Source: Liolophura sinensis (taxonomy: Eukaryota; Mollusca; Polyplacophora; Chitonida; Chitonidae). Taken from it: 64,000 nucleotides of DNA. The position numbers and the translations under genes were made by a program. The stretch covers positions 20,970,017 to 21,034,016 of the forward strand of contig NC_088307.1 in assembly GCF_032854445.1 (NCBI RefSeq), written 5' to 3'. The notes under the pieces are model-generated. The model was given only the letters and a program-made list of their open reading frames with translations, was not told the origin of the DNA and did not search any database. This document shows, piece after piece, positions 44,205-56,200 of the stretch (its first letter is position 1; each line of letters begins with the position of its first letter).

Positions 44205-44550
44205 GTGTCCGTGACATGATGGTTTCAGTGGCCGTCTCGAAGTCGGTCAATCTGGGATCAAACCCAGGTCGGGCCATACCAAAGGCTTTAATCATAACAC
44301 ATATTGCTGCCTTGCTTGGCACTCAGCACTGAGGGCTTAGCGCAAGGAAACGGGGCCGAATGACCCCGTGTCAGTGTAATGTAACCGGGTGGGGTCTCAT
44401 TTTTGGTGTGCTCGGCATGATCCTTCAATAACTGCAGCACATTGTCGGCATGGACTCACGGCATGAGTATACACACTGAATGACTCCTTGTCGTCATATG
44501 ACTGGAAAATTGCTAAGTATCACGTAAAACCCCAAGCCAGCATACATACA
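44205..44550 (+). mobile_element. SINE-A-related element, diverged
   Basis: B-box-like GGGATCAAACCCAGGTCGGG near the 5' end. The 3' end reads TGACTCCTTGTCGTCATATG and CACGTAAAACCCCAAGCC, as in SINE-A. The middle is different, suggesting a subfamily. Confidence 0.65.
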
Positions 44551-45024
44551 CGTGTCCCCGGGACAAGGAACGGCGCAATATACATATATATGACAAATGC
44601 CTCTAGTGTTCAAAATATATATGTCACAGGTGGGAAAATTCTTCAGTAGCTTGCCAAAGTACGGTGGCTTGCCCGGAGCACTTCCCTTTTTTCATGTTTG
44701 CAGTTACACTTCTAGAAGTCATCGAATCACACAAGACAAGGCCAGTTTGCCCTGAAAACCTCACCAGGGGCAAATGGCACGGCACCATGGTCAAATTTCA
44801 AGAGCTTAAAGACGAAGGAAAGGAAAATATTTTTGATATTTGATATTTAACAGAGTGCTCACTTACCTCTATATGAGGCTGGAAGAAACTTCAATGCTCG
44901 AATTAAATCACCGCCAATCTCCCAGACAACGCTCTTGATTTTAATTTATTTACTTTTTGATGGTTTTGATATATGTCTCTTTGTGAATTGGCATTGCGAT
45001 TATTGACCTGGAACGGCCTTATTG

Positions 45025-45180
45025 GTTGCCGCAGGCAGTTGGCAGAGTTTCACTCGTGCTACCGGAGAGGAAGGCAACATGAGCTGGACTTGAAGTCACA
45101 GCGACCGTGTTGGGGGGAGGCTCCTGTGTCATTGTTCTGCGCTGTCACGCTAACCATTCTGCCAAGGCGGCATCACTCTT
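45025..45180 (-). mobile_element. SINE-B, 5' half
   Basis: Plus-strand order: TACCGGAGAGGAAGGCAACA, TGAGCTGGACTTGAAGTCAC and the head region GTCACGCTAACCATTCTGCC AAGGCGG. Confidence 0.7.
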
Positions 45181-45512
45181 CTGATTTAATCCAAGAGCTT
45201 GTTTCGAATTGATTGGCACAGGGTTCATCCGCAATCACAGACAAACATTTTGAAACTATATATAAGATGTGTATTGTTCATAGAGCATGTTGAGAGGTAT
45301 ACCACCAGTTTCAATGAATTCTGTTTATGATATTATGTGATTTGTCATGAAACTAAAAAAACCTGACTTGGGTAAAATGTTAAACATAATCAAAGACGTA
45401 CGGCATAGAGTAAAATCCGAGCAGCGACCACAGCGTGATAGCTGGCAAATGATCACAGGTAACCTTTGAAATACACCTTCTTGTCAGTCAACCATTATCT
45501 CAATGTAATGGT

Positions 45513-45518
45513 TTTATT
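45513..45518 (-). terminator. Candidate poly(A) signal for gene D
   Basis: TTTATT on the plus strand (AATAAA on the gene D strand) about 210 bp after the stop codon at 45728. Position is typical for a 3' UTR. Confidence 0.45.
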
Positions 45519-45727
45519 AAATGTCCATGTAATTGGTATAACAGTGGAAAATTATTACAAACAATGATCAGCCCAGATGATGTCATCGCCACACTCTTTA
45601 AAATCATTTTGCTCTGCATATTGTTAAGCTGCAGGAACATGGAGTTGGGGGGTGGGGAGGATTTTAAAGGTGGAGGTTTTGACCCTGTGTTCTGCATGTA
45701 GTCGTGAATCATTTGCATTGTAAAATT

Positions 45728-47206
45728 CTACTTGTACTTCAGGCTGTGTACAAATATAGACTTGATGTTATGAAAAGCATTAAAGCTGTCGTGTACCAGG
45801 ATCGGAGCGTCAGACAGAAGAATTAATGCTCCCAGTAGAGAGATCAGACAGATGCCACCCCAGCCCATTGACACGGATAGGACGCGCTGATCTGTGGCGC
45901 TTGTATGGTGTCTCCTGTATGCTGAGGTGTTTTTAGTATCAATGCTCAGGCGCTCCAGAATTTGGCTCATCAGTGATTCGTTCTTGTCCAATGATCCTTT
46001 CCGCTGACAAAAGCAAGTTTTGTTGCATGACTTCCTGGTATTACTGTAGGAAACTACTGCCGTTAACGTTGTTGGCTCAGCTAATGGTGTGTCAAGTCTT
46101 TTGTTTAAAACTGGGGTCGATTCTGATTGGTTGGTGTGATCATAGTACGCCGCAGTAAAGCTATACCCCAGCCGCGACTGGTCAACCCTTGTAATGGGAT
46201 AGACAGGTTGTGACGACACCATACCATATTCCTCTGACGTTGTTGGAGAAATCGCTAGGGTGGTCCTGGAAGGGGTGTGTAAATTATCAACAATCAATGA
46301 TGTAACTAGGAAATCAGGCGCCAAGGATCTCCCTGGTACAGCAAAATCTGATGTCGATGGCATTATTTGTGTTGTTAAGTCTGATGACGACACTTTGAGG
46401 TAGACGTCAGCTGAAGGAAATATCACCTCATAACTTGATGACGTTACCGGTAAATCAAAATGAGACGGCGAGGGAACTGCGAAATCTGGTGAGGTCACTG
46501 TGAAGGAGCTATCACTTGTAGCAGTTGATGACGCGGTGAGAAAAGCCAGATTTGTTGACATCACTTGGTGGTGTATATCAGATAAAGGGGTTAATCTGGG
46601 ATAAGCTGATGACGTCACTGGTAAATCAAAAGGTGACGCCGTGGTAACAGTCGCATGAGATAATGATATTACGAAGAGATTATGAGCTGATAGATTTTCC
46701 GTGTGATACACTAATGATGTCATCGATGCATCAACAGATGACGGTGTGGGAACAGCTATATCCGATGACATCACTAAGAGAGGGTTATCGGCTGGCGAGT
46801 TTTCCATTTGATACCTCAAAGACGTCACCGGCACGTCAACAGGGGACGGCGTGGAAACAGTTACATCAGGTGACGCCACTGGAATGAGGTTATCGGCTGA
46901 TGGATTTATGGTTTGATACATCCATGACGTCAATAACACTTCAATAGCAGACGTGGGAATAACTAAATCAAGTGACGTCACTGGGTAATAAAAAACAGAT
47001 GATCTCGGTATTGAACAGACACCAACACATGACGTCGCCGGTAAATATGAAACTGACGGGGCGATTTGAATGTCGACTGCTGAAGACGCCTGGTTTTCAA
47101 TAACTGATAATGTTGAAACAGCCATCAACAGCGGGGAAAGCGTTTCTGAAAGGTTTTGGATCTCGGTATACGCTTGTGTGGAAAATTCTTCTATGGACGA
47201 AGAGAC
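45728..47206 (-). CDS. Gene D exon 7 (repetitive mucin stalk, TM, tail)
   Basis: TGTCAG acceptor, phase 0, 492 codons. The stalk has about eight diverged units of roughly 30-40 residues built on blocks such as SPVDVPVTSLRYQMENSPAD and SPFDLPVTSSAYPRLTPLSD. Then CNKTCFC, ILERLSIDTKNTSAYRRHHT, RVLSVSMGWGG, the hydrophobic helix ICLISLLGALILLSD, and a tail ending HSLKYK. The repeated VTS[SL] phrase is encoded by TGACGTCA-like DNA many times. Confidence 0.93.
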   Translation of the reverse strand, partial: VSSSIEEFSTQAYTEIQNLSETLSPLLMAVSTLSVIENQASSAVDIQIAPSVSYLPATSCVGVCSIPRSSVFYYPVTSLDLVIPTSAIEVLLTSWMYQTINPSADNLIPVASPDVTVSTPSPVDVPVTSLRYQMENSPADNPLLVMSSDIAVPTPSSVDASMTSLVYHTENLSAHNLFVISLSHATVTTASPFDLPVTSSAYPRLTPLSDIHHQVMSTNLAFLTASSTATSDSSFTVTSPDFAVPSPSHFDLPVTSSSYEVIFPSADVYLKVSSSDLTTQIMPSTSDFAVPGRSLAPDFLVTSLIVDNLHTPSRTTLAISPTTSEEYGMVSSQPVYPITRVDQSRLGYSFTAAYYDHTNQSESTPVLNKRLDTPLAEPTTLTAVVSYSNTRKSCNKTCFCQRKGSLDKNESLMSQILERLSIDTKNTSAYRRHHTSATDQRVLSVSMGWGGICLISLLGALILLSDAPILVHDSFNAFHNIKSIFVHSLKYK

Positions 47207-50200
47207 CTGACATGCGAAGAAAAAAAATTACACGTGTCATAATATTAATGCAACTCTGTAAATAAAAAAGCATTTCGTGACCACGTCGCGTTAAAAATTT
47301 GTGTGCAATTTAGTATGAAGGGCCACTCATGTACTATTCCAAAACAGAGTATTAAAGGCCTCAAAATCTCGCACTGAACCAGGTTTCAATGCAGCCGAAA
47401 TCATAATACGAATTAAAAATATTTCATGTTATTTATGAGTGCTTTCTTGCGGTAAGGTGTTTATGTTTTATCGTTTGCCCGTCATTTGTTCATTCGTGGA
47501 TTTATTCATTCAGTTGTTTATCCATTCATATATTCACTCTTTTATGGATTCATCATTCACCTATCATTACTTCATGAGTTTCATTCATTTATTCGTTGAT
47601 TTAATTCATGCATTCATTTGCTCAATATATCATTCGTTCCTTCCATTCATTTCTTTATCAACGATTTCATCCATTAACTTGTCCCTTTGTTCAACACTCC
47701 AATCATTCATCAGTCCATCCACACGCTTATTTCTTTTCTCCATTCAGTTATTCATTCATTCATTCATTCATTCAATTCATTTCATTCAATTAAATTAATT
47801 TACTCATTCAACTCATTTATTTATTCATGCATTTATTTATATGAAGTGTGATCCTCCGTCAGTAACAGGTGGTTTAGATGGCAGAACACAATCATTTGTC
47901 AGTCCATCCATACTTTTATTATTTTCTTCAATCAGTTATTAATTTATTCAATTCATTTATTTAAAGTGTGTTACGTTTAAACGTCCTACCTCAGGAACAG
48001 GTGGAGGAGATGGCAAAATACAAGGCTCCAGTATAATTTGATGATCATTTTCATCGAAAACTGTCAATTCTGAAATCAAAGCAAAGAATGCATGAAACAT
48101 ATTACATGTATTTACAGTGTGCAAAAAGAAACGCATAGAGGAATTTTGATATCATAAATCCGTTTTAAATTAAGGTACGATGATTACTACACAATAAAAA
48201 CGTTTGCAATAGAATTTGATCAAAAACGTGATAAACCTGGATTTTAATCATGTTTATATATTTAATATATTCATAAATATAATCATAATTCAGAGTGAAT
48301 GCATGTGTTTGGGTACAAACAACAAATTTACATATCACATTCTTACTTAGAACGTTAATATGCACAGACGATATATACCAAGAGGTGGTTCCAAATAGCC
48401 ACCATACAAAAATATTTCAAAAAGACCATATTTGCACATAAGTTTTCAAGTTCTTTTCGTCTGATGTCGACGTCATTTTTATGTTTTTTTTCTTTCTTTT
48501 TAAGTAAAAACTGAAATATTCTAATCCACCAATCGCACCATGTTGAAAAATGTAATCAGTCCCTGTAAACTTGTCGAAAGCTGGACGCTTTAGAATTCAT
48601 GATTAAAAGGGGAAGAAAATTTAAACATCAGACAAATACCGCTGAAAAGAGTATGCATTTCCTCGCATGTGCATGCCATACAATATGTATTATGTACCTC
48701 AAGTTGATAAATTATAAATAAATTCAGCGCCAAAATCCACTGTGGGCGACTCCATTTTGCCTAAGAACTAGTCCTGAAGTCTTCTGTGTTCGGAGAAGAA
48801 TTTCCGTCGGAAACCGCTGAAGTGCAGTTCGTACATTTTCGGTGGAACTCTTCTTCTCAGAAGGTGTCACTTCATTATTCTACTAACAACGTATGAAATT
48901 TCTTTACCACTGATACAGTAATGTAAGCGAACTTTAAAACTATCAGGTGGAGTGAACCGTGGTTGCGAAGTTGGAAATCTGACAGTAAATAACTGTGACA
49001 GTCTGCTTTCTGCAGCAAGTGACCTGCCAACTTCGCGTTGCTTCGGTGATTTCCGCTTGACTATCGGGAAACCGGAATCTTGAACGTAGACAGTTTTAAC
49101 GACTCTCATTGGCTGAGAGGCAACACACCCCGAGCATAAATTACAGGGTGTTAAAGATGTAGGACGCGATGGACTCAGCGATTTGTGCCAGCTTTGCCGT
49201 TTTCAGGCTTTACGTGTATGGCGAGGAAAAAGTCGCAAAATTATGCAACAGCCACCACCAGATACAAAAAAATGTGCGCTTTTCAGGCTATAGTGCCCTT
49301 TTAAAAAATTTTCTTTTCATCATAAACCGTACAGAGCCGATTCGTAAGTTCTTTCGAACGTAGTAAGGCTGTCCAAGTTCATCATAGTTGCCACCAAAAA
49401 TGGTCCATTATGGCTACCAAACCTTTACCATCATACCTACCAATAATTATCCAATTTGTCAGCATAAACTGACCGTTAGATGAATTGCTGACATCCACGC
49501 GACAGTTTTACTCACCAAAACAAATTCTTTTAGACGCCTCCCAAGCACTGTCGTACGCGAACCAATCACAGGTTACGGCCCATGTAAGCATGGTTTCCCC
49601 AGTTATCAAGCGACAGGATTGGCTGCCGGCTTTATAGGCGGCCATCCAACACTCGTCAGAGCTGCTGGCGCTCAGGTTAGTGCAAAGGTTCTCACACTCA
49701 GATGGGCTTGGTACTCCACTTATATCTTGGTATGTGTAGTCCCCACTAGGTTCTACAAACATGTTACCCACACTTAGATAATCGCAACTGACACCTGAAA
49801 AAAAGACATACGAAAATCTTAATTTTGATATGAAAGATTCGACTTGACTGAACAGTGTTTATTAATTATTTACTTATTTGATTTTTACGTCGTACTCAGG
49901 TATACTTTATTTAAGCGATGGCGGTCAATATTACGGTGGGAGGGAACGAGGCAAAGCCCAGGGCAAACCCACGACCATCCACAGATTGCCATAATAAGTC
50001 AAGCTAGAAATGCACAGCCTGTTAATGGGTGCGACGTAAACTAGAAATTGGCTCTATGTTGATGACCAGTTGGCCTCAAGGTAAAAATAATTTCAGCACT
50101 TATGATAACATGTACAATTTAGGATCATACGTGTACACGGAGTCCATAGTAACATAATCACGACTGCATGTGTCCATGTACTGCCTCATTAACAAGCCAT

Positions 50201-53200
50201 GTCGAACAGCCCTTTAAACTAATTATAATTCTCCATAAGAGGACGCCCCCGAAGGTTTTATGGGTTGTCCCCTTACAATTTATCCCCTCCCCGCTTCACA
50301 ATTATCGTGGTAAAAAGATTTTAAATAACAGCCTCGATGGGTGCTGAAACGGAAAAAATAAAAAGAAACAAGTTAAAGTAAAGATGCTTTTAGCTGGATA
50401 TTTTATGGTCTGACGACACAGTGCAAACCTTTGGCTAACCAGTGCTTATCTTGCTCCTAGTGCTTAGTGCCAAACGAAACATTAGTAAAATTTCCAGTTA
50501 TATACAGACCCGGATATATGAAAGGCCTGGTTGTTAACTGACACTGGTGGTCATTTAACCAGTTGGAACAGCGCAGTATTGATGGGCTAGGTTGTTTGTT
50601 GATGTATTTGACTGGTGTTCAACGTCGTAAGTTGACTTATAAGGTGGAGGTCTGATTTATTGATAGTGGAAACTGGGCTGCCCAAAGTAAACCAAATATC
50701 TACGCCAGACACACAAAACACATGGCTTAAAGCCGCGGTTCAAAACACAGGGAGTTTGAATCCAATTAACATGCGATCCCAAAGTTTAACAGAAGACATT
50801 TAATACATAATGTAATAGGTCGGTAAGTTCCCAGAAGCCTGATGTTTGGATTTATCTCATTGACAAGCCTGCTGGCAAATATACTGATTACGCTTTTATA
50901 TCTTGTTAAAAGAAAAGACAACGATAGAATATTACGTTGATATGTATCGATAAAACGCCCCACAGAAAGATTTAAAAAGCATATTTTTTGTGATGTAGCA
51001 AAAAATATGTAGGGATATCGCAGCTCAAAGTGAACAAAATCAGGCGTATTGAGAATTCCAGCATATTGTCAATCTTATCCAGTGTCGTTCGAGCTATTTC
51101 TAAGACACGACGATACGTTTATTTCAGCTTATATCACCTAAGCCCTGTTTTGCGATATAACTGCATTTGAATGAGTGAGTGAGTGCTTGGGTTTTAACGT
51201 CGTACTTATAAAAGTTTCAGCCATATGACGGCGAAGGACTTTGTAGAGTGCATGTAATGTGCCCCCTTGGTGCAGGGCGGATTTCCACCGCTCTTTTATC
51301 TAGTGCTGCTTCACTAAGACGACTTATCGAAAGCAAGTAAGCCGGCCCACCTGAGCCATTATACTGATACGGGTCAACCAGTGGTTACACTTTCCCTTAA
51401 TGCTGAACACCAAAACCGGAGGTCACAACTTCCTTTTTTAAAGTCTTAGGTGTGTTCCGACCCAGGATTAATCCTGAATCTCCCGCCCCGAAGCGGATGC
51501 TCTACCAACTGAGCCATAGGGGCCGGTCTAACCGCATTTGTGTTGGGTACAAGTTACACGGTTGCTCTAGCATGGCAGATTCCATGACTTTATACGAATT
51601 CCCTACTAGAAGCTGATTCATACCAAGTTATAAACCACGTCAGAAAAAATGTATGTCACCGTTCAGGTCTTTTTTTCACCTCTCTTTCTAAATAACTCAC
51701 GTTATCTTATTAGTTACATGATTACTCAGATACGTGATACGGAAATATATGGTGTCAGTAACCCTCATCATGGGTAAAAAAAAACTACGAATTCAGTGCA
51801 AAAGACTTATGCATTGGCTTCACTGATGTGACCATTGATTTCACAAACAAAAAAGGGAGATAACTTTGTCAGCAGACACATATGACGGTGACTGCAGGAT
51901 ACGGGAATATATACGTCCTCAGTTTTTGTCTTTTCTTTCAACGGTCAAATTCAGTTGTGGAGATACATACCCAGTTCGGTCTGACATAAGGTAAAGAGAG
52001 GCTTGTCGCAAAATTCTATGTGGAGGCGGAATGTTTTTTGGTTATTGTCGTAATGAAGTAAAACACAGTCCTCTGCGAGTGGTAAGGAGAGAGCTGAGCT
52101 GTAATCAATGGGTCCTATAGTAAGCTGTGTGATGGTTTCGTTGTCATACCACTGGAAAACTTCTCCTTCCAGTCTGCTTACGCCAGTCCATATTCTGTCC
52201 GATGAAACAAGGGCCCTGCAAACAATTTTTGTTTTCCTTTAAAACTGTTGAGGTTCTAAAATGATCACTTTAAAAGACATTTGTTGTTATCAAGGTTAGG
52301 CTAACACGAACCTGTGTTAAGATTTGTGTTAAGCCAAAGTGTTTGCTCTCCAGAACTTAAATATATTTTTGAGAAATACTTGTTGGATGTGGACAAAAAC
52401 ATCGGCATTGGTAAAAAGACTAGAACAGAAGGAAGAGTAAAATAAACTACTTTGTTAATATTTAACAAAGTTTACTTTGTTAATCATCTTTTAACAAACT
52501 GTTTGTTAAAACTAACAAACTACTCTGTTAGCGACCATTTTCTGGGAATAGATAACAAAGTCACTTTGCTAAACTTGAACCAGCAGCGCCCTCTACAATT
52601 CGCGCCGTGATTCTGCAACAATTAGGTGACTGTCTGGAGAGATGGAAGAGAGAAGATTCTGCTCTGCAGTCCTGGTATGTATACTAAATTTGGGGCAGTT
52701 TAAAGGGGAAACCTAACTAACTTCTAGAATCAGCATGTAAAGGTCAATAAAGTTGTTAAAAACTATCGTTAACAACACTTTATAAATATCGAAGCGAAAC
52801 AACAACAACGCCAACAAGCGGATCTTAGCAAGGCTAATCCACAGATCGGCTAAATCTGCTTTTGCAAATGAGTTTGCTAGCATTCAGATCTGCTCAGAGC
52901 CTAGGTGTTTTGTCACGAATGGTAACTGGACCAATAGTCGGAGACTATACTGATGAATTCATTTATTTGATTTGTTTAGTTAAGTTATGGTATACATGTA
53001 ACAGCTAGGCCCACTGAAAACTGAAATGAACAGTGACTGTACTGAACGTGGAAATGTGCAGCCTTAGGCCAAGATAAATTCTGCTACTTGCATCTTCCAA
53101 TAGGCTTGTATGTTATATCCATTGTGCCGTTCTGTCTCTTGATGTCGAAATGTTGGTGGTATGTTCTCAAATTTTCTTCGGTGTTTTACAGATTTTCCAA

Positions 53201-56200
53201 GATTTCCACTTGGTGTAAATATTGTCGCTATTCTGCCATAATTCCAAAAACTCTATGTGCAATCTCTACAGGGAACATCACTGGAAATACAGATGGAAAA
53301 TGTTGACCTCCCTTCATAACCGTAAGCCTAATAATTTCAATGCTAACCTTTATTTTTTTTTGTTGGGTGGGGAGGGGGGGCAAAAATCAGCATTTTAACT
53401 TTTGATATGGGGGGAGGGGGTATTTAAGTTAAAGCTTGCTGCAGTTGGGATATTACATGTATTAAAAATAAATCTGAATTGTAAACTCTCTATTATTGAA
53501 GCTGAAAATTAATAAGAAAACTAAATCTAGCGAGTTCGGTAATTCTAGAATTGTTACATGTAATAGCTCTAGAATCCCTTTTTCATGAAATAAAGCAAAA
53601 TAGCTGATTATACAAATTCAACTGAGGCTTTTACTCAAATAAAAAAAAATTCCTAATGTTTGTCTAGGTCGCTTGCACCATCTTTCATTACATAAGTCGA
53701 AAAAATTCGTTTATTCATATATAATTGTAAGCACCATTATTTGGTGGTAGAGAGTCTATAGTGCATGTTGTATTTATCATTTCCTGATAAAATCTATGAG
53801 TATACAAATGAATCAGTAAATTTTGTAGCCATGTCACTCTTTTATTTTGCAGACAAACCAACTGACAGGTAAAGGTACCGGAAAGATCCAGGTTCACATA
53901 CAGTCAACCTTTCGCTTCAGAAGAAGGTGCAAGATGCGATAGCTTGTAGCACCCTTTCTGGCAGCAAGATGATAATTCGACAGATAAGTCGTTTCTTACA
54001 TGGAAAGGACATCCCAGAGGAATTCTGACTCTGGAATTATTGGAATGATGCTGTCTTAGAAACATGTACAAAAAAGGGTCTTTAGCCTAACTTCTTTTAT
54101 GTAATCTTTGAAAACATACATTACGAGTGCAACAGGTAATTCTTTGATTGGTTCGATGCTATTCAGTTTATGCTAATTTATAAGAGAGTTGGTCAAGAGA
54201 TATTAGTCAAATAAATAAACCAAGAAAATGAATGCATGCATTTGTAATCACTCTTTCATTTGACATTAATAATTGTGTGCTTCTGTAGGACACCATGAAT
54301 ATTTTCTTATCCACAGTCTGTTATTGTGGTTACATGGTATCTCGTTAGTTTCAGACCAGTGGGTTAACAGATGGAGTTGTCCATTGGTTGTTTTGCTGGT
54401 TAAAGAGCATGGAGTTGGACTAAACTCGTTCAGACAAATATTATTTTTCAGGTCAGGTGACAAGGGCAATGCCATTCCAATGACAGACTTGTGAATCACA
54501 TCAGTTAAACATACCCGCTGTGACCGTATGGCTCCAGCATTTTTACCACCGAATAGCCGCGAGGTTCCCGTAAGTCCACGAGATGTCCGGGTTGACAGCT
54601 GTCACCGGCACTGTCATAGTCAAGACCAGTCATCCTCAGCTCCATCACACTCTTCAGAACTGAAATTCAATATTTAATGAAGGGAAAAAAAACGGCTTCT
54701 AAATATTTTTCACACCCAGTTTTTAGATCTGTTTTATTACAGATCAATTTCATCGCTGAACGATGTTTGGAGGTGTCGATTGAAGCACGATGGTATTTGT
54801 AGTTTTAAGCTATACAACCCTGCTAGACGGCCATGCTATAAGACACAGGGGCAAAAATTACAACAATAACACTTTACCCAGTGCACTACTGAGTCTTGCA
54901 GAATGAAGGCAGCGCGGGTAGTTCAGGTAATTGTGGAATACAGTATCTTAGCAACTGCAACAAAAGACACTGCGTTCTCTTCTGCCTCAGCAGGATGCGA
55001 CGTTCAATAAACATTGCATCTACTCTGCATCTATTCCGTTAACGCCTACGACCCTCGATGCGCTATAAGCTGGTTATGATTAACTTCGATGATCGCCGCA
55101 TGCGGTTACTGAGTGTTGAGAGAAGGTCGACAACGGCTGGAGATTGATAGACATATCTACTATGTCATATCTGTCTACTATGTGCAAAACTCAAACAAAC
55201 TGAATAAATTTCAGTGTGTCACCAACATTGACATCCATAGGAACCAGTGGTTTCCTGTTCATTACATTTTATCACTTATAGAATCTACGCTGGATATAAC
55301 ACGTTTCTCAACGCATTTTTCGACAAAAGTAACGCTCGAAGAGTTTCCATCTATCTACTGACAAGTTTTCATCTTCAGAACGACAATGGTTTCCCGTCAC
55401 GTGACTTTCAAAAATGACAAAAAACAAAAAACACATTTTGGAGAATTAATTGCAATTTATAGAAAAACTGTGCTTCCTGGGAAAAATAAAAACCAGATTG
55501 GTACTCCGCAGGGTAAACTAAGTGTAACTGTTTACTGGTTTTTACTTTCCAAGTTCGTCAAGAACAATGGAATCTCACTACTGGTTATTAAGTCACGTGA
55601 TGACATAAGTCAAAACTAGTTTTGAATTTTGAAAAGACAAAATAACAAATATATGTAGATTGGCCCGGATGTTCAAAAACAAAAGTGGTTTTATCTTTTT
55701 TCTTTGGTATATAGTTTTCCTGTAAATTGCAACCTCATATTTTCAGATGAAAATATGAGGTTGTTTTATATTTTCGAAGGGCACGCGACCGAAAACCAAT
55801 GGTGCGCTGAGGCTGAAAACAAATCAGTAGATAGATCACCAATGTTGTGTTTTTTTAAGTGTAGTACTGAGATATATTTTCAGTGGCTATATTTACTGGT
55901 CTTTGGCAAGTTGTAGACGAACTCCCCACGTATGACGTACAGATGGGTACACCATACTGGTGGCAGACAAGTGGGTTTCGAAGAACGTTAATCGCTTCTT
56001 TTCAGCAAATTCCAGTGACAACGGAGGAATCCTAAAATCCCCTGTTCAAGGCCTTGATTGATTGATTTATTTATTTATTTGATTGATGTTTTACGCCGTA
56101 CTCAAGAATATTTCACTTATACGACGGCGGCCAGCAGAGCCCGGGGGAAACCCACGACCATCCGCAGGTTGCTAACAGACCTTCTCACGGCCTTAATTGA

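Noticed and set aside
47439-47798. 119-codon frame rich in Phe, Ile, His, Ser
   Set aside because: It translates a degenerate (CATT)n tract in gene D intron 6.
51460-51528. Free-standing tRNA gene
   Set aside because: The A-box and B-box sequence is the head of a SINE-A element with its own tail and target duplication; no complete cloverleaf.
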